Positions 17,378 to 25,821 of a stretch of 64,000 bases of DNA are shown piece after piece. Position 1 is the stretch's first letter. Every line of letters begins with the position of its first letter. The notes below the pieces were generated by a model that worked only from the letters and a program-made list of their open reading frames with translations, was not told the DNA's origin and searched no databases. Origin of the DNA: DASSNR01 sp036278935 (GTDB lineage Bacteria > Gemmatimonadota > Gemmatimonadetes > Gemmatimonadales > Gemmatimonadaceae); contig DASUKA010000115.1 in assembly GCA_036278935.1 (NCBI GenBank), positions 1-64,000 on the forward strand, given 5' to 3'. Position numbers and translations under genes: made by a program.

Positions 17378-19140
17378 TGGATGAGTCGCGCGTGAGCCAG
17401 CCCACATCGCATGCGTCGTCGCCCGTGACCGCGCCAACATCATCGGCGGCGGAGCACACGCATCTCGGGCACGTGTCGGGGCGGACGCGCGGACCATGGT
17501 GGTCGGAGCGCCGGCGCCTGGCGCTGCTGCTCGGGATCTTCGTGCTGTTGCTCTTCATCGAGCTCCCGGGCACGTGGCTGGCCGAGCCGGACGAGGCGCG
17601 CTATGCGGAGATTCCACGCGAGATGCTGGCCTCGGGCGACTACCTCACGCCGCGGCTGGATGGCGCGCACTACTTCGAGAAGCCGCCGCTCCTGTACTGG
17701 GCGAATGCCGCGTCGATGCGGCTGCTCGGGGAGAACGCCTTCGCGGCGCGGCTTCCCACGCGGCTGGCCGCCATCGGCACCGCTGCCATCCTGATGGTGG
17801 AGCTATCGGGGCCGGCGCTTCCCACGTGGGGGCTCTGGGCAGCGCTCATCTTTCTCTCCGCGCCGCTCTCCTTCGTCCTCGGTCGGTACAACATCACGGA
17901 TGGTGTGCTCACCTTCGGGCTGACGCTCGCGTTCTTCGCGCTGCGCCGATTTCTTCTCGAGCGCGATGCGGGGCGCTCCGCCATGGGCGCCCTCGCGCTC
18001 CTCGGACTCGGCACGGGGCTGGCCATGCTCGCCAAGGGGCTCATCGGCATCGCCTTTCCCGGCCTTGTCTGTCTGCTCTGGGTGGGGCTGCTCGGGAAGT
18101 GGCGACGAGTGCGTGAGCTGCTGCTGTCGCCTGCACCGGTGGTGTTCGTGCTGGTGACCGCGCCCTGGTTCGTGCTCATGGAGCGCGCGAATCCGGGTTT
18201 CTCGCGGTTCTTTTTCATCCACGAGCACTTCGCGCGCTTCGCGACATCGGAGGCGGGGCGGGGCGGGCCCATCTACTATTTCGTGCTCGCGTTCATCGTC
18301 GGCTTTCTGCCCTGGACGGTGCTCTTCGGCCACTCGCTGGGAGCGCTGCGGACATGGCGGCGCCCGCATCTCGCGGAGCACCGCGATGAGCTCTTCTTCG
18401 CGCTCTGGTTCTTCACCATCCTCGTTTTCTTCTCGCTGTCGCACTCCAAGCTCCTGCCGTACATCCTCCCGGCGATGCCAGCAGCGGCAGCGCTCCTCGG
18501 GCGGGCAATCGCCGGTGCGCATGCCATGCGCGTTCGCACGCCGCTCGTGGTCCACGCCCTGCTCGTGACCCTCGTGGTTGTGGGCGGCGTGGGATACGGC
18601 CTGCGCTCCGGCTCGCTCGCGCACTATGATGTGACAGGGCTCGCGATGCTCGGTGGTGCGCTGCTGCTTGTTGGCGCGTGGATCGCCGTCCGGATGGCGC
18701 CGCGTGCGGGCAGGAGCGCGCTCATGGCGGCCGCCGCAGGGTGGGGCGGATTCTATCTCGCGCTCATCCTGGCGTTGCCACAGGTGTCTGGTGATCTCTC
18801 GGGGCATGGGATCGCGCGCATCGCGCAGCGCGCGCACGCCGAGCAGGTGGTATCGTACAAGTGGTACCCGCAGATTCTCCCGTGGGTGTTGAAGGCACCC
18901 ATCCCGGTAGCGGATTACACCGGCGAGTTGGGCTCGGATGGCGAGCGGCCGCCCGCGATCTTCTGGAGCGGAGTGGAATTCTGGCAGCGATGGGCCTCGC
19001 CCGAGCATCTGGTCGTGGTGGTGCGCAGGCGAAACGCCGCGGAATTCACGCAACCGGGGCGCCCGCCGGTGCGCACGCTGGGGGAAAACCACAGGTATAT
19101 TGTGCTGTCCAACTTCACCCCTCCACCTGTCGCTCCCTGA
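17377..19140 (+). CDS. arnT: ArnT-like lipid A L-Ara4N transferase (GT83)
   Basis: A 587-residue multi-spanning glycosyltransferase of the ArnT/PMT fold. After a 45-residue cytoplasmic tail and the first helix, the first periplasmic loop holds EPDEARYAEIPREML with the catalytic-type acidic residues, then the FEKPPLLYW motif shared with ArnT. About 12 hydrophobic segments follow, and a periplasmic C-terminal domain starts near residue 460. ArnT moves 4-amino-4-deoxy-L-arabinose from undecaprenyl phosphate to lipid A on the periplasmic face, giving resistance to cationic peptides. Placement directly before arnB, arnC, arnA and arnD makes ArnT much more likely than a general GT39/83. The GTG start overlaps the NUDIX stop. 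Confidence 0.87.
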   Translation: MDESRVSQPTSHASSPVTAPTSSAAEHTHLGHVSGRTRGPWWSERRRLALLLGIFVLLLFIELPGTWLAEPDEARYAEIPREMLASGDYLTPRLDGAHYFEKPPLLYWANAASMRLLGENAFAARLPTRLAAIGTAAILMVELSGPALPTWGLWAALIFLSAPLSFVLGRYNITDGVLTFGLTLAFFALRRFLLERDAGRSAMGALALLGLGTGLAMLAKGLIGIAFPGLVCLLWVGLLGKWRRVRELLLSPAPVVFVLVTAPWFVLMERANPGFSRFFFIHEHFARFATSEAGRGGPIYYFVLAFIVGFLPWTVLFGHSLGALRTWRRPHLAEHRDELFFALWFFTILVFFSLSHSKLLPYILPAMPAAAALLGRAIAGAHAMRVRTPLVVHALLVTLVVVGGVGYGLRSGSLAHYDVTGLAMLGGALLLVGAWIAVRMAPRAGRSALMAAAAGWGGFYLALILALPQVSGDLSGHGIARIAQRAHAEQVVSYKWYPQILPWVLKAPIPVADYTGELGSDGERPPAIFWSGVEFWQRWASPEHLVVVVRRRNAAEFTQPGRPPVRTLGENHRYIVLSNFTPPPVAP

Positions 19141-19157
19141 GCCTTCCGCCGCTGCCT

Positions 19158-20336
19158 GTGAGTGTGACGCGCGTGCGCGATACCTTCCTCCCGTTCTCCC
19201 GCCCGACGATCGGCCCGGCGGAGATCGCCGAGGTGCTTGATTCGCTGGAGTCCGGGTGGATCACGACCGGCCCGAAAGTCGAGCGGTTCACCGCCATGTT
19301 CGCCGACTACGTGGGTGGACGCTTTGCGGCAGCGCTCTCCTCGGCCACGGCGGGGCTGCACCTGGCGCTGCTCGCGCACGGCATCGGTCTCGGCGATGAG
19401 GTGATCACGACGCCCCTGACCTTCGCCGCCACTGCGAACGTGATCGTGCTGGTGGGCGGCGTGCCGGTGCTGGCCGACATCGATCGCGACACACTCCAGA
19501 TTCGCGTGGAGGAGATCGCGCGGCACATCACGCCCAGAACGCGGGCGATCATTCCCGTCCACTACGTGGGGCAGCCCGCGGATCTCGGTCCCATTCTGGA
19601 GCTCGCGGCGCGGCACGATCTGGTGGTGATCGAGGATGCCGCGCATGCGGTTGGTGCGGAGTACAAAGGGCGGAAGATCGGTTCCTTCCCCACCACGTCG
19701 GTGTTCTCGTTTCACCCGAACAAGAACATCACGACGGGCGAAGGCGGCATGGTCGTCACGCCCGACGCCGACGTGTACGAGCGCGTGTCGCTGCTGGCGT
19801 TCCATGGCATGGATCGCGGCGCCTGGAAGCGATTCAGCAAAGACGGATCGCCGCGCTACGATATCGCGCTGCCGGGCTACAAGTACAACATGATGGACCT
19901 GCAGGCGGCACTCGGGCTGCATCAGCTTCCCCGCCTCGAGGAGTTCATCGCCGCGCGCACGCGACTGGCGCAGGCGTACCAGCAGGCGTTTCGCGATCTC
20001 GATGGCCTGATGCTGCCACAGCTGGTGCCCTACGAGGCGCGGCACGCATGGCATCTGTACACGCCGCTGGTGCGCCTGGAGGCGCTCACCATCGATCGCG
20101 ATGAGTTCATGCGCGAGCTGAAGCAGCGCAACATCGGATGTGGGTTGCACTACACGGCGCTGCATGAATTCTCGTACTACGCGAAGACGTTTGGATGGCG
20201 CGCGGCGGATCTCCCCGAGGCGGACTTCGTATCGCAGCGGATCGTCTCGCTTCCCCTCTTTCCGGGGATGACGGACCGCGATCAGTGCGACGTGGTCGAG
20301 GCGGTGCACGACATCTGCCGGAGCTTCGCGCGATGA
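19158..20336 (+). CDS. arnB: UDP-4-amino-4-deoxy-L-arabinose aminotransferase
   Basis: A 392-residue PLP enzyme of the DegT/DnrJ/EryC1/StrS family. The Schiff-base lysine is Lys189 in SFHPNKNITTGEGG, aligned with FHAIKNITCAEGG of E. coli ArnB. The cofactor-phosphate region SSATAGLHLAL and the VIEDAAHAVGAEYKG Asp motif are present. It would convert UDP-4-ketopentose to UDP-L-Ara4N using glutamate. The frame is open much further upstream, but that part is a shadow of arnT. GTG 19158 (or GTG 19164) fits the family N-terminus (FLPFSRPTIG). The stop overlaps the arnC start (ATGA). Confidence 0.93.
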   Translation: MSVTRVRDTFLPFSRPTIGPAEIAEVLDSLESGWITTGPKVERFTAMFADYVGGRFAAALSSATAGLHLALLAHGIGLGDEVITTPLTFAATANVIVLVGGVPVLADIDRDTLQIRVEEIARHITPRTRAIIPVHYVGQPADLGPILELAARHDLVVIEDAAHAVGAEYKGRKIGSFPTTSVFSFHPNKNITTGEGGMVVTPDADVYERVSLLAFHGMDRGAWKRFSKDGSPRYDIALPGYKYNMMDLQAALGLHQLPRLEEFIAARTRLAQAYQQAFRDLDGLMLPQLVPYEARHAWHLYTPLVRLEALTIDRDEFMRELKQRNIGCGLHYTALHEFSYYAKTFGWRAADLPEADFVSQRIVSLPLFPGMTDRDQCDVVEAVHDICRSFAR

Positions 20337-21385
20337 GCGCCCCCGCCACGCGCGGCGCGGTGTCCATCGTCATCCCCGTGTACAACGAGGAGGGGAACCT
20401 GCCGCAGCTCCTGCCACGGCTCCTCCCGGTGCTCGATGCGCTCGAGCGCCCGTCCGAGGTGATCCTCGTCGACGACGGGAGCCGCGACGGCTCGCTCGTG
20501 ATCCTGAAGCACTTCGCGGAGCAGGAGCCGGGACGCGTGCGCGTGGTTGAGTTGTCGCGCAACTTCGGCCAGCACCCCGCAATTCTCGCCGGCTTCACCT
20601 ACGCCACGGGCGACGTGATCGTCACGCTGGACGCCGACCTGCAGAACCCGCCCGAGGAGATTCCCAAGCTGCTCGCGCTCGCCGACCAGGGCTACGATGC
20701 CGTCGGCGGCATCCGCATGCACCGGCACGATCCGCTCTTCCGCCGTGCCGCGTCGTGGCTGGTGAGCCGCGTGACCACCATGATCACCGGCATCCACCTC
20801 ACCGATTACGGGTGCATGCTGCGCGCGTACTCACGTGAGGTGGTGGATCTCATCAATCGCTGCCAGGAGAACGCCACCTTCATTCCCGCGCTGGCGCAGA
20901 CCTTCGCGCGCCGGCCGGCCGAAGTTCCGGTGGCGCACGCGGCGCGGAGCGCCGGGCGGTCGAAGTACTCCCTCTATCGGCTGCTGCGTCTGAACTTCGA
21001 TCTCATGACCGGCTTCTCGGTCGTGCCGCTCCAGCTCTTCACGCTGTTCGGTTTTCTGGTGGCGAGCGGCGGCTTTCTCTTCGGCGTGTACCTGCTGGTG
21101 CGCCGCTTCCTTCTGCTCCGCCGCTCCGAGGCCGACGGCGTCTTCACGCTCTTCGCGCTCGCCTTCCTGGTGATGGGCGTGCTCATGGCGGGCCTCGGCA
21201 TCGTGGGCGAGTACATCGGCCGCATCTATCAGGAGGTGCGTGGCAGGCCGCGCTATCTCGTGCGCCAGGTGTATGGCACGCCGGCGGTGCCCCTGACCAT
21301 GATGGGGCCGGCCAGTGTCGAGGAATACGAGCCCCCGCAGGTGGTACGGATCGATCGCCCGGAGGAGCGACGGGCGAATGAGTAG
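20333..21385 (+). CDS. arnC: Undecaprenyl-phosphate 4-deoxy-4-formamido-L-arabinose transferase
   Basis: A 350-residue GT2 enzyme. SIVIPVYNEEGNLPQLL and ILVDDGSRDGS form the nucleotide-sugar site. LDADLQNPPEEIP carries the metal-binding DxD and is nearly identical to E. coli ArnC, as are FGQHPAILAGF and DYGCMLRAY. Two C-terminal transmembrane helices (about residues 235-260 and 277-300) anchor it in the inner membrane, again as in ArnC. It transfers the formylated amino sugar from UDP to undecaprenyl phosphate. The ATG overlaps the arnB stop; its end overlaps the formyltransferase start by eight bases. Confidence 0.94.
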   Translation: MSAPATRGAVSIVIPVYNEEGNLPQLLPRLLPVLDALERPSEVILVDDGSRDGSLVILKHFAEQEPGRVRVVELSRNFGQHPAILAGFTYATGDVIVTLDADLQNPPEEIPKLLALADQGYDAVGGIRMHRHDPLFRRAASWLVSRVTTMITGIHLTDYGCMLRAYSREVVDLINRCQENATFIPALAQTFARRPAEVPVAHAARSAGRSKYSLYRLLRLNFDLMTGFSVVPLQLFTLFGFLVASGGFLFGVYLLVRRFLLLRRSEADGVFTLFALAFLVMGVLMAGLGIVGEYIGRIYQEVRGRPRYLVRQVYGTPAVPLTMMGPASVEEYEPPQVVRIDRPEERRANE

Positions 21386-22331
21386 CCCGCGCATCATCGC
21401 CTGCGCATACTCGGAGGTGGGACACGCCTGCCTGCGGTACCTGCTGGACCGCGGTGCCGCGGTTGTCGCCGTGTACACCCACGCGGACGCTCCAGGCGAG
21501 GGTATCTGGTTTCCCTCCGTCGCCCGGCTGGCGCAGGAGCGCGGCGTGAGCGTTTGCATCGATCGCGATCTCCGCTCTGCGGACGAGATCGCGCGGCTGG
21601 AGTCGCTCGCGCCCGATCTGCTCTTCTCGTTCTACTATCGCCACGTGCTTCCGGAGCGCGTGCTCGCGGTGCCGCGCCTGGGCGCGTTCAACATGCATGG
21701 GTCGCTGCTGCCCAGGTATCGCGGGCGCGCGCCGGTGAACTGGGCGGTGTTGCACGGCGAGCGGGAGACGGGCGCGACGCTTCATGTGATGACGCCGGCG
21801 GTGGACGCAGGCGACATCGTGGATGCGGAAGCCGTCCCTATTGGAGAGGATGATACGGCTGGCGAGGTGCAGCATCGCGTGACCCGCGCTGCGGTGCACG
21901 TGCTTGCCCGCCAATTGGATGCGCTCGCCAGCGGCACGGCGCCGCGCCGCGCGCAGAATCACGCGCTCGCCACCACTTTTGGCCGCCGCCGGCCGGAAGA
22001 CGGGGCTATCGACTGGAGCCGGAACGCGGCCGACATCCACAACCTGATCCGTGCCGTGTCGCACCCCTATCCGGGTGCCATGGCCGTGCTCGGCGGACGA
22101 AGCACCACCGTCTGGCAATCCCGGCTCAGCGCGGTGCGCGTGGCCGGAGCGCGGCCGGGCCAGCTGCGGCTCATCGACGCGCGGCTGTACGCGGTGTGCG
22201 GGGATGGTGCGCTGCTCGAGATCGTGCGCGCGCAGCCCGACGGCGAGCGCGAGCTGGACGGTGCGGCGCTCGCGCCGCGCCTCATCACCACACGCGACCA
22301 CAACCCTGCGACCCACGCATGCGAATCCTGA
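21378..22331 (+). CDS. UDP-L-Ara4N formyltransferase (stand-alone ArnA N-terminal half)
   Basis: A 317-residue protein matching the N-terminal half of E. coli ArnA. LLFSFYYRHVLPERVL and FNMHGSLLPRYRGRAPVNW contain the catalytic Asn and His; VDAGDIV holds the catalytic Asp. FGRRRPEDGAIDW and AVSHPYPGAMA in the C-terminal OB-like part also parallel ArnA. It transfers a formyl group from 10-formyl-tetrahydrofolate to UDP-L-Ara4N. The protein ends naturally with TGA at 22331, while the decarboxylase starts 13 bases earlier in another frame. The two ArnA halves are therefore separate proteins here. E. coli ArnA is one 660-residue chain. Confidence 0.93.
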   Translation: MSSPRIIACAYSEVGHACLRYLLDRGAAVVAVYTHADAPGEGIWFPSVARLAQERGVSVCIDRDLRSADEIARLESLAPDLLFSFYYRHVLPERVLAVPRLGAFNMHGSLLPRYRGRAPVNWAVLHGERETGATLHVMTPAVDAGDIVDAEAVPIGEDDTAGEVQHRVTRAAVHVLARQLDALASGTAPRRAQNHALATTFGRRRPEDGAIDWSRNAADIHNLIRAVSHPYPGAMAVLGGRSTTVWQSRLSAVRVAGARPGQLRLIDARLYAVCGDGALLEIVRAQPDGERELDGAALAPRLITTRDHNPATHACES

Positions 22332-23350
22332 TCCTTGGTGTGAACGGTTTCATTGGCAACGCGCTGACCGAGCGCATCCTTGGCACTACCGATTGGGAAG
22401 TGTTCGGTCTCGATATGGCGACCGACAAGATCGAGCCCTTCCTCGGCGAGAAGCGCTTTCACTTTCTCGAGGGCGACATCGCGATCAACAAGGAGTGGAT
22501 CGAGTACCAGATCAAGAAGTGCGATGTCGTGCTGCCGCTCGTGGCGATCGCTACCCCCGCGACATACGTCCGCAATCCGATCGCCGTATTCGAGCTCGAC
22601 TTCGAGGAGAATCTGCGCATCGTCAAACAGTGCGTGCGCTACCAGAAGCGGGTGGTCTTCCCGTCCACCTCGGAGGTGTACGGCATGTGCGCCGACGCGG
22701 AGTTCGACGAGGCATCCTCGTCCTTCGTGTACGGGCCGATTCACAAGCAGCGCTGGATCTACTCATGCAGCAAGCAGCTGCTGGACCGCGTGATCTACGC
22801 GTACGGCCAATCGGCGGGGCTCCGGTTCACGCTCTTCCGTCCCTTCAACTGGATTGGTCCGAATCTGGACGACATCGACTCGCCCAAGGAAGGGTCGTCG
22901 CGCGTGCTCACCCAGTTCCTGCACAACATACTCTACGGCGAGCCGATCAAGCTGGTGGACGGGGGCGCCCAACGGCGCGCCTTCACGTATATCGGCGACG
23001 GCATCGACTGCCTGATGCAGATCATCTGCAACGAGGACGGGCGGGCCGACGGACGGATCTTCAACATCGGCAATCCGGCCAACGACCTCTCGATCGCCGA
23101 GCTGGCGGAGCGGCTGGTGACGGCGGTGGGCCGGTACCCAGGATATGCGGAGCGCGCGGCGAGCACGCGGATCATTCCGGTCGAGTCAGAGGCGTACTAC
23201 GGGAGCGGCTACCAGGACATCATGACGCGGGTGCCGTCCATCACGGCGGCACGGGAGATGTTGGGCTGGGAGCCCCGCACCTCGCTCGACGATGCCATCC
23301 GGCGCACGCTCGACTTCTATCTCACCGGGCGCCGCCCCGCCGTGCCGTGA
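22319..23350 (+). CDS. UDP-glucuronate oxidative decarboxylase (stand-alone ArnA C-terminal half)
   Basis: A 343-residue short-chain dehydrogenase/reductase matching the C-terminal half of ArnA. MRILILGVNGFIGNALTERI is the NAD-binding start. KKCDVVLPLVAIATPATYVR and ELDFEENLRIVKQCVRY are close to E. coli. PSTSEVYGMC holds the catalytic Ser-Glu pair, RWIYSCSKQLLDRVIYAYG the Tyr-x3-Lys, and TLFRPFNWIGP the substrate loop. It oxidises and decarboxylates UDP-glucuronic acid to UDP-4-keto-pentose, the substrate of ArnB. ATG 22319 begins exactly at the Rossmann strand. The arnD GTG overlaps its stop (GTGA). Confidence 0.95.
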   Translation: MRILILGVNGFIGNALTERILGTTDWEVFGLDMATDKIEPFLGEKRFHFLEGDIAINKEWIEYQIKKCDVVLPLVAIATPATYVRNPIAVFELDFEENLRIVKQCVRYQKRVVFPSTSEVYGMCADAEFDEASSSFVYGPIHKQRWIYSCSKQLLDRVIYAYGQSAGLRFTLFRPFNWIGPNLDDIDSPKEGSSRVLTQFLHNILYGEPIKLVDGGAQRRAFTYIGDGIDCLMQIICNEDGRADGRIFNIGNPANDLSIAELAERLVTAVGRYPGYAERAASTRIIPVESEAYYGSGYQDIMTRVPSITAAREMLGWEPRTSLDDAIRRTLDFYLTGRRPAVP

Positions 23351-24270
23351 CGCCGCAGCCGGTCGCGGCACCCCGGCTCGCGCTCAAGGTGGACTGCGAT
23401 ACGTATGAGGGCACCAGGGAGGGGATTCCGCATCTCCTGCGGCTGTTCGACCGGTTCCACCTCCGCGCAAGCTTCTTCTTCACACTCGGCCCCGACCGCT
23501 CGGGGCGCGCTATCATCCGCGTCTTCACTCGCCAGGGCTTTCTGAGGAAGATGCTCCGCTCGCGCGCCGTCTCGATGTACGGACCGCGCACCATGCTGTA
23601 TGGGACACTCCTTCGGGCGCCGGACATCGGCAGACGGCTTGCCGCGGTCATCCGCTCGGTGGCCGAGGCGGGGCACGAAGTGGGGGTGCACGGGTGGGAC
23701 CACGTGCGCTGGCACGACTCGCTGCACCGCATGTCCGAGAAGCAGATCGAGCGCGAGTACGGTCTGGCGCACGAGCGGTTCACCCAGATCTTCGGGCAGC
23801 CTGCCCGCGCCTCGGCCGCGCCCGGCTGGCACGCCACCGCCACGTCGCTCGCGGTACAGGAGCACTACCACCTGCACTACGCCTCCAACACGCGCGGTGA
23901 AGTGCCCTTCTTTCCGCAGGCGGGGGGGAAGCGCTTCGAGACGCTCGAGATCCCGACCACGCTCCCCACCTGGGACGAGACGCTCAACGCGCCGGAATTC
24001 CCGGACCACGCCGCGTTCATCGCGTACTACCGCCGCGCGCTGGCCGGCACCGATGTCCACTCCATTCATACGGAGGTGGAGGCGACCGCCCACCGAGATC
24101 TCTTTCGCCGGCAGCTTGAAGCGTGGACAGCCGACGGCGTCCGCTTCGTGACGCTCGCAGAGATGGCGGCCGACGTGCTGGCGCGCCCGGCCAGCATTCC
24201 GACGCGCCGGCTCGTGCGCACGACGCTTCCGGGGAGGGCGGGGGAGGTGACGGGGAGCGAGGAGGTCTGA
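23347..24270 (+). CDS. arnD: ArnD-like 4-deoxy-4-formamido-L-arabinose-phosphoundecaprenol deformylase
   Basis: A 307-residue polysaccharide-deacetylase-fold enzyme. LKVDCDTYEGTREGIPHLL corresponds to the ArnD start (IDVDTFRGTREGVPRLL in E. coli) with metal-binding Asp. GHEVGVHGWDHVRWHD provides the metal-binding histidines. The specific ArnD segments KMLRSRAVSMYG and TLPTWDETL are conserved. It removes the formyl group from the undecaprenyl-linked sugar so that ArnT can use it. The GTG start overlaps the decarboxylase stop. It is the last gene of the locus, ending nine bases before a convergent small lipoprotein gene. Confidence 0.93.
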   Translation: MTPQPVAAPRLALKVDCDTYEGTREGIPHLLRLFDRFHLRASFFFTLGPDRSGRAIIRVFTRQGFLRKMLRSRAVSMYGPRTMLYGTLLRAPDIGRRLAAVIRSVAEAGHEVGVHGWDHVRWHDSLHRMSEKQIEREYGLAHERFTQIFGQPARASAAPGWHATATSLAVQEHYHLHYASNTRGEVPFFPQAGGKRFETLEIPTTLPTWDETLNAPEFPDHAAFIAYYRRALAGTDVHSIHTEVEATAHRDLFRRQLEAWTADGVRFVTLAEMAADVLARPASIPTRRLVRTTLPGRAGEVTGSEEV

Positions 24271-24279
24271 GCGCGGCGC

Positions 24280-24699
24280 TCAGCCGCCGCACCGCTGCAC
24301 CACCGCGCGCGCATCCCGCTGCACGCCCGGCGATGCGGGCTCGTCCTTCTCAAAGCGCCCGGCGCGCGAGATGCGCACCGTCACCGTTCCGGGCACCAGG
24401 TGCAGTGCGGAGCCGCCAGCCGCATCGCCGGGCGTTGCGCGCACCGTGAGATCGTCGTAGCGCTGATAGTCCTCCGGCGCGAGCCGCGCGGTCGTGTCGG
24501 TCTTCTGTCCCTCGAGCTCATCAGGGCCGGACCGTACAATCTTGTAGCCCAGCGCTTGCACCGCGGTCCTGGCGCACGAGATGACGGCGGGCACCGCCTG
24601 CGGACTGCGCGCATCCACGGGCGGCCAGAGCGTGGCACAGCCGCCCAGGAGCGGCAGGAGCACGGCCAGCCCACAGCCGCCCGCGCGCGCTCCGGTCAC
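24280..24699 (-). CDS. Small putative lipoprotein
   Basis: A 139-residue protein with an N-terminal hydrophobic stretch ending LAVLLPLLGGC, an acceptable lipobox, so Cys about residue 20 would be lipidated. The remainder is a soluble domain of about 110 residues with VISCARTAVQALGYKI, no recognised motif, and a C-terminal Cys in VVQRCGG. GTG 24699 is chosen because it overlaps the upstream acyltransferase stop (GTGA), the coupling used throughout the window; an in-frame GTG at 24732 would lie inside that gene. Function unknown. Confidence 0.6.
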   Translation of the reverse strand: MTGARAGGCGLAVLLPLLGGCATLWPPVDARSPQAVPAVISCARTAVQALGYKIVRSGPDELEGQKTDTTARLAPEDYQRYDDLTVRATPGDAAGGSALHLVPGTVTVRISRAGRFEKDEPASPGVQRDARAVVQRCGG

Positions 24700-25535
24700 C
24701 GGCCGCTGCGTTCCCTGGCCGTGGGGAGGCACTCGCCATCATGCGGCGCGTTCGGCTTCACGCGGATGCTCTTTGCCGGGATCCCCACGTTGACGTGATA
24801 GGCGCGTACGTCCTTCGTGGCCACCGCCACAGCCCCCACCATCGCGTTGCAGTTCACGTGCACGCCCGCCAGCACGGTGGCGTGGTACGTGATGCGAACG
24901 CCATCGTCCAGGCGCGTGACCGCGTCGGTGACATCGCGTTGATCGGTGATGCTGTGCGTGTGGCTGTAGACGTTCGCGTAGTCGCTGACCGAGACGTTGT
25001 TGCCGAGGATGATGCCGCCCCGGTCATCCAGCAGCACGTGCCGGTGGATGACCACGTTGTCACCGACCTCCATGTTGTAGCCGAAGGAGAACTCCACGTG
25101 CTGGAACGCCTTGAAGTTCTCGCCGCACCGCTTGAAGATGCGCGCGGCGAGCATGCGCCGGAGCCGCACGCCGGCGTCCACGTTCTGAGCGCCCATGGGC
25201 GTGCGATCGAAGCTGTACCAGAGCCAGAGCAGCGGCTTGACGCGCTGGAAGCGTTCGTCATCGCACTCCGCGTAGTACTCCGGCTCCAGCGTCACGTTAC
25301 GCGGATCGAGGGCGAGCAGCGCGGCTCGCGTCGCAAGGGGGAGCCCTTCATCGCGCACCGCGCTCTCCCAATTCTCGGCGTACGCCGGGTACATGATCTC
25401 GCACAGTGTACGGCGACAGATCGCCGAGCGATCGGCGGCGGGGTCGTCGATCGCGTGCTCCAGCTCTTCGAGCCACGCATCGAGCACGCCAAGGCCCGGT
25501 GCAGGCGGAAGCTGACGCAGCGGGAGAAGCACCAT
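24696..25535 (-). CDS. Hexapeptide-repeat acyltransferase
   Basis: A 279-residue protein whose C-terminal half is a left-handed beta-helix. It shows the imperfect hexapeptide rhythm from GYNMEVGDNVVIHRHVLLDD through IILGNNVSVSDYANVYSHTH to AVATKDVRAYHVNVGIPAK. The central His in VYSHTHS is where the catalytic His of maltose/galactoside O-acetyltransferases sits. The N-terminal 110 residues are helical and not diagnostic. It probably acetylates or otherwise acylates a sugar or lipid acceptor in the cytoplasm. It neighbours the L-Ara4N and glycan loci, so surface-glycan decoration is the likely role. Confidence 0.82.
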   Translation of the reverse strand: MVLLPLRQLPPAPGLGVLDAWLEELEHAIDDPAADRSAICRRTLCEIMYPAYAENWESAVRDEGLPLATRAALLALDPRNVTLEPEYYAECDDERFQRVKPLLWLWYSFDRTPMGAQNVDAGVRLRRMLAARIFKRCGENFKAFQHVEFSFGYNMEVGDNVVIHRHVLLDDRGGIILGNNVSVSDYANVYSHTHSITDQRDVTDAVTRLDDGVRITYHATVLAGVHVNCNAMVGAVAVATKDVRAYHVNVGIPAKSIRVKPNAPHDGECLPTARERSGR

Positions 25536-25623
25536 GGACGGCTCCAGTCAACGGGACAGAAATTCGATCCGGACTGGAATATAACCCGCGAGTGCGCCTG
25601 AAATTCCGGGAAACGCGTCGCCG

Positions 25624-25782
25624 CTAGAAGATGGTATACACGAATGGCGCGAGTGCGGAGCCCTGCGCCAGCACGATCAACGTCCCGATGACGACAAGCA
25701 TCAGGATGATGGGCAGCAGCCACCACTTCTTCCGCACCCGCAGGAAGTCCCACATCTCGCCGGTGAGTGTGCGTCGTGCCAT
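25624..25782 (-). CDS. DUF5989-type small membrane protein
   Basis: A 52-residue protein: a charged N-terminus (MARRTLTGEMWDFLRVRKKW) followed by one transmembrane helix (WLLPIILMLVVIGTLIVLAQ) and the tail SALAPFVYTIF. This pattern (EMWDFLRVRKKWWL, then the helix, then FVYTIF) is that of the DUF5989 family, sometimes called SxtN-like small proteins. They almost always sit next to SxtJ and a carbamoyltransferase, exactly as here. Probably an inner-membrane partner or chaperone of that system; the molecular role is unknown. Confidence 0.8.
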   Translation of the reverse strand: MARRTLTGEMWDFLRVRKKWWLLPIILMLVVIGTLIVLAQGSALAPFVYTIF

Positions 25783-25821
25783 GGTTGCATCCTCCAACGT
25801 TCCGGATCGCCGAGCGATCGT

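Noticed and set aside
22319..23350. Generic UDP-glucose 4-epimerase assignment
   Set aside because: The sequence matches ArnA decarboxylase-specific segments and the neighbours complete the arn pathway.
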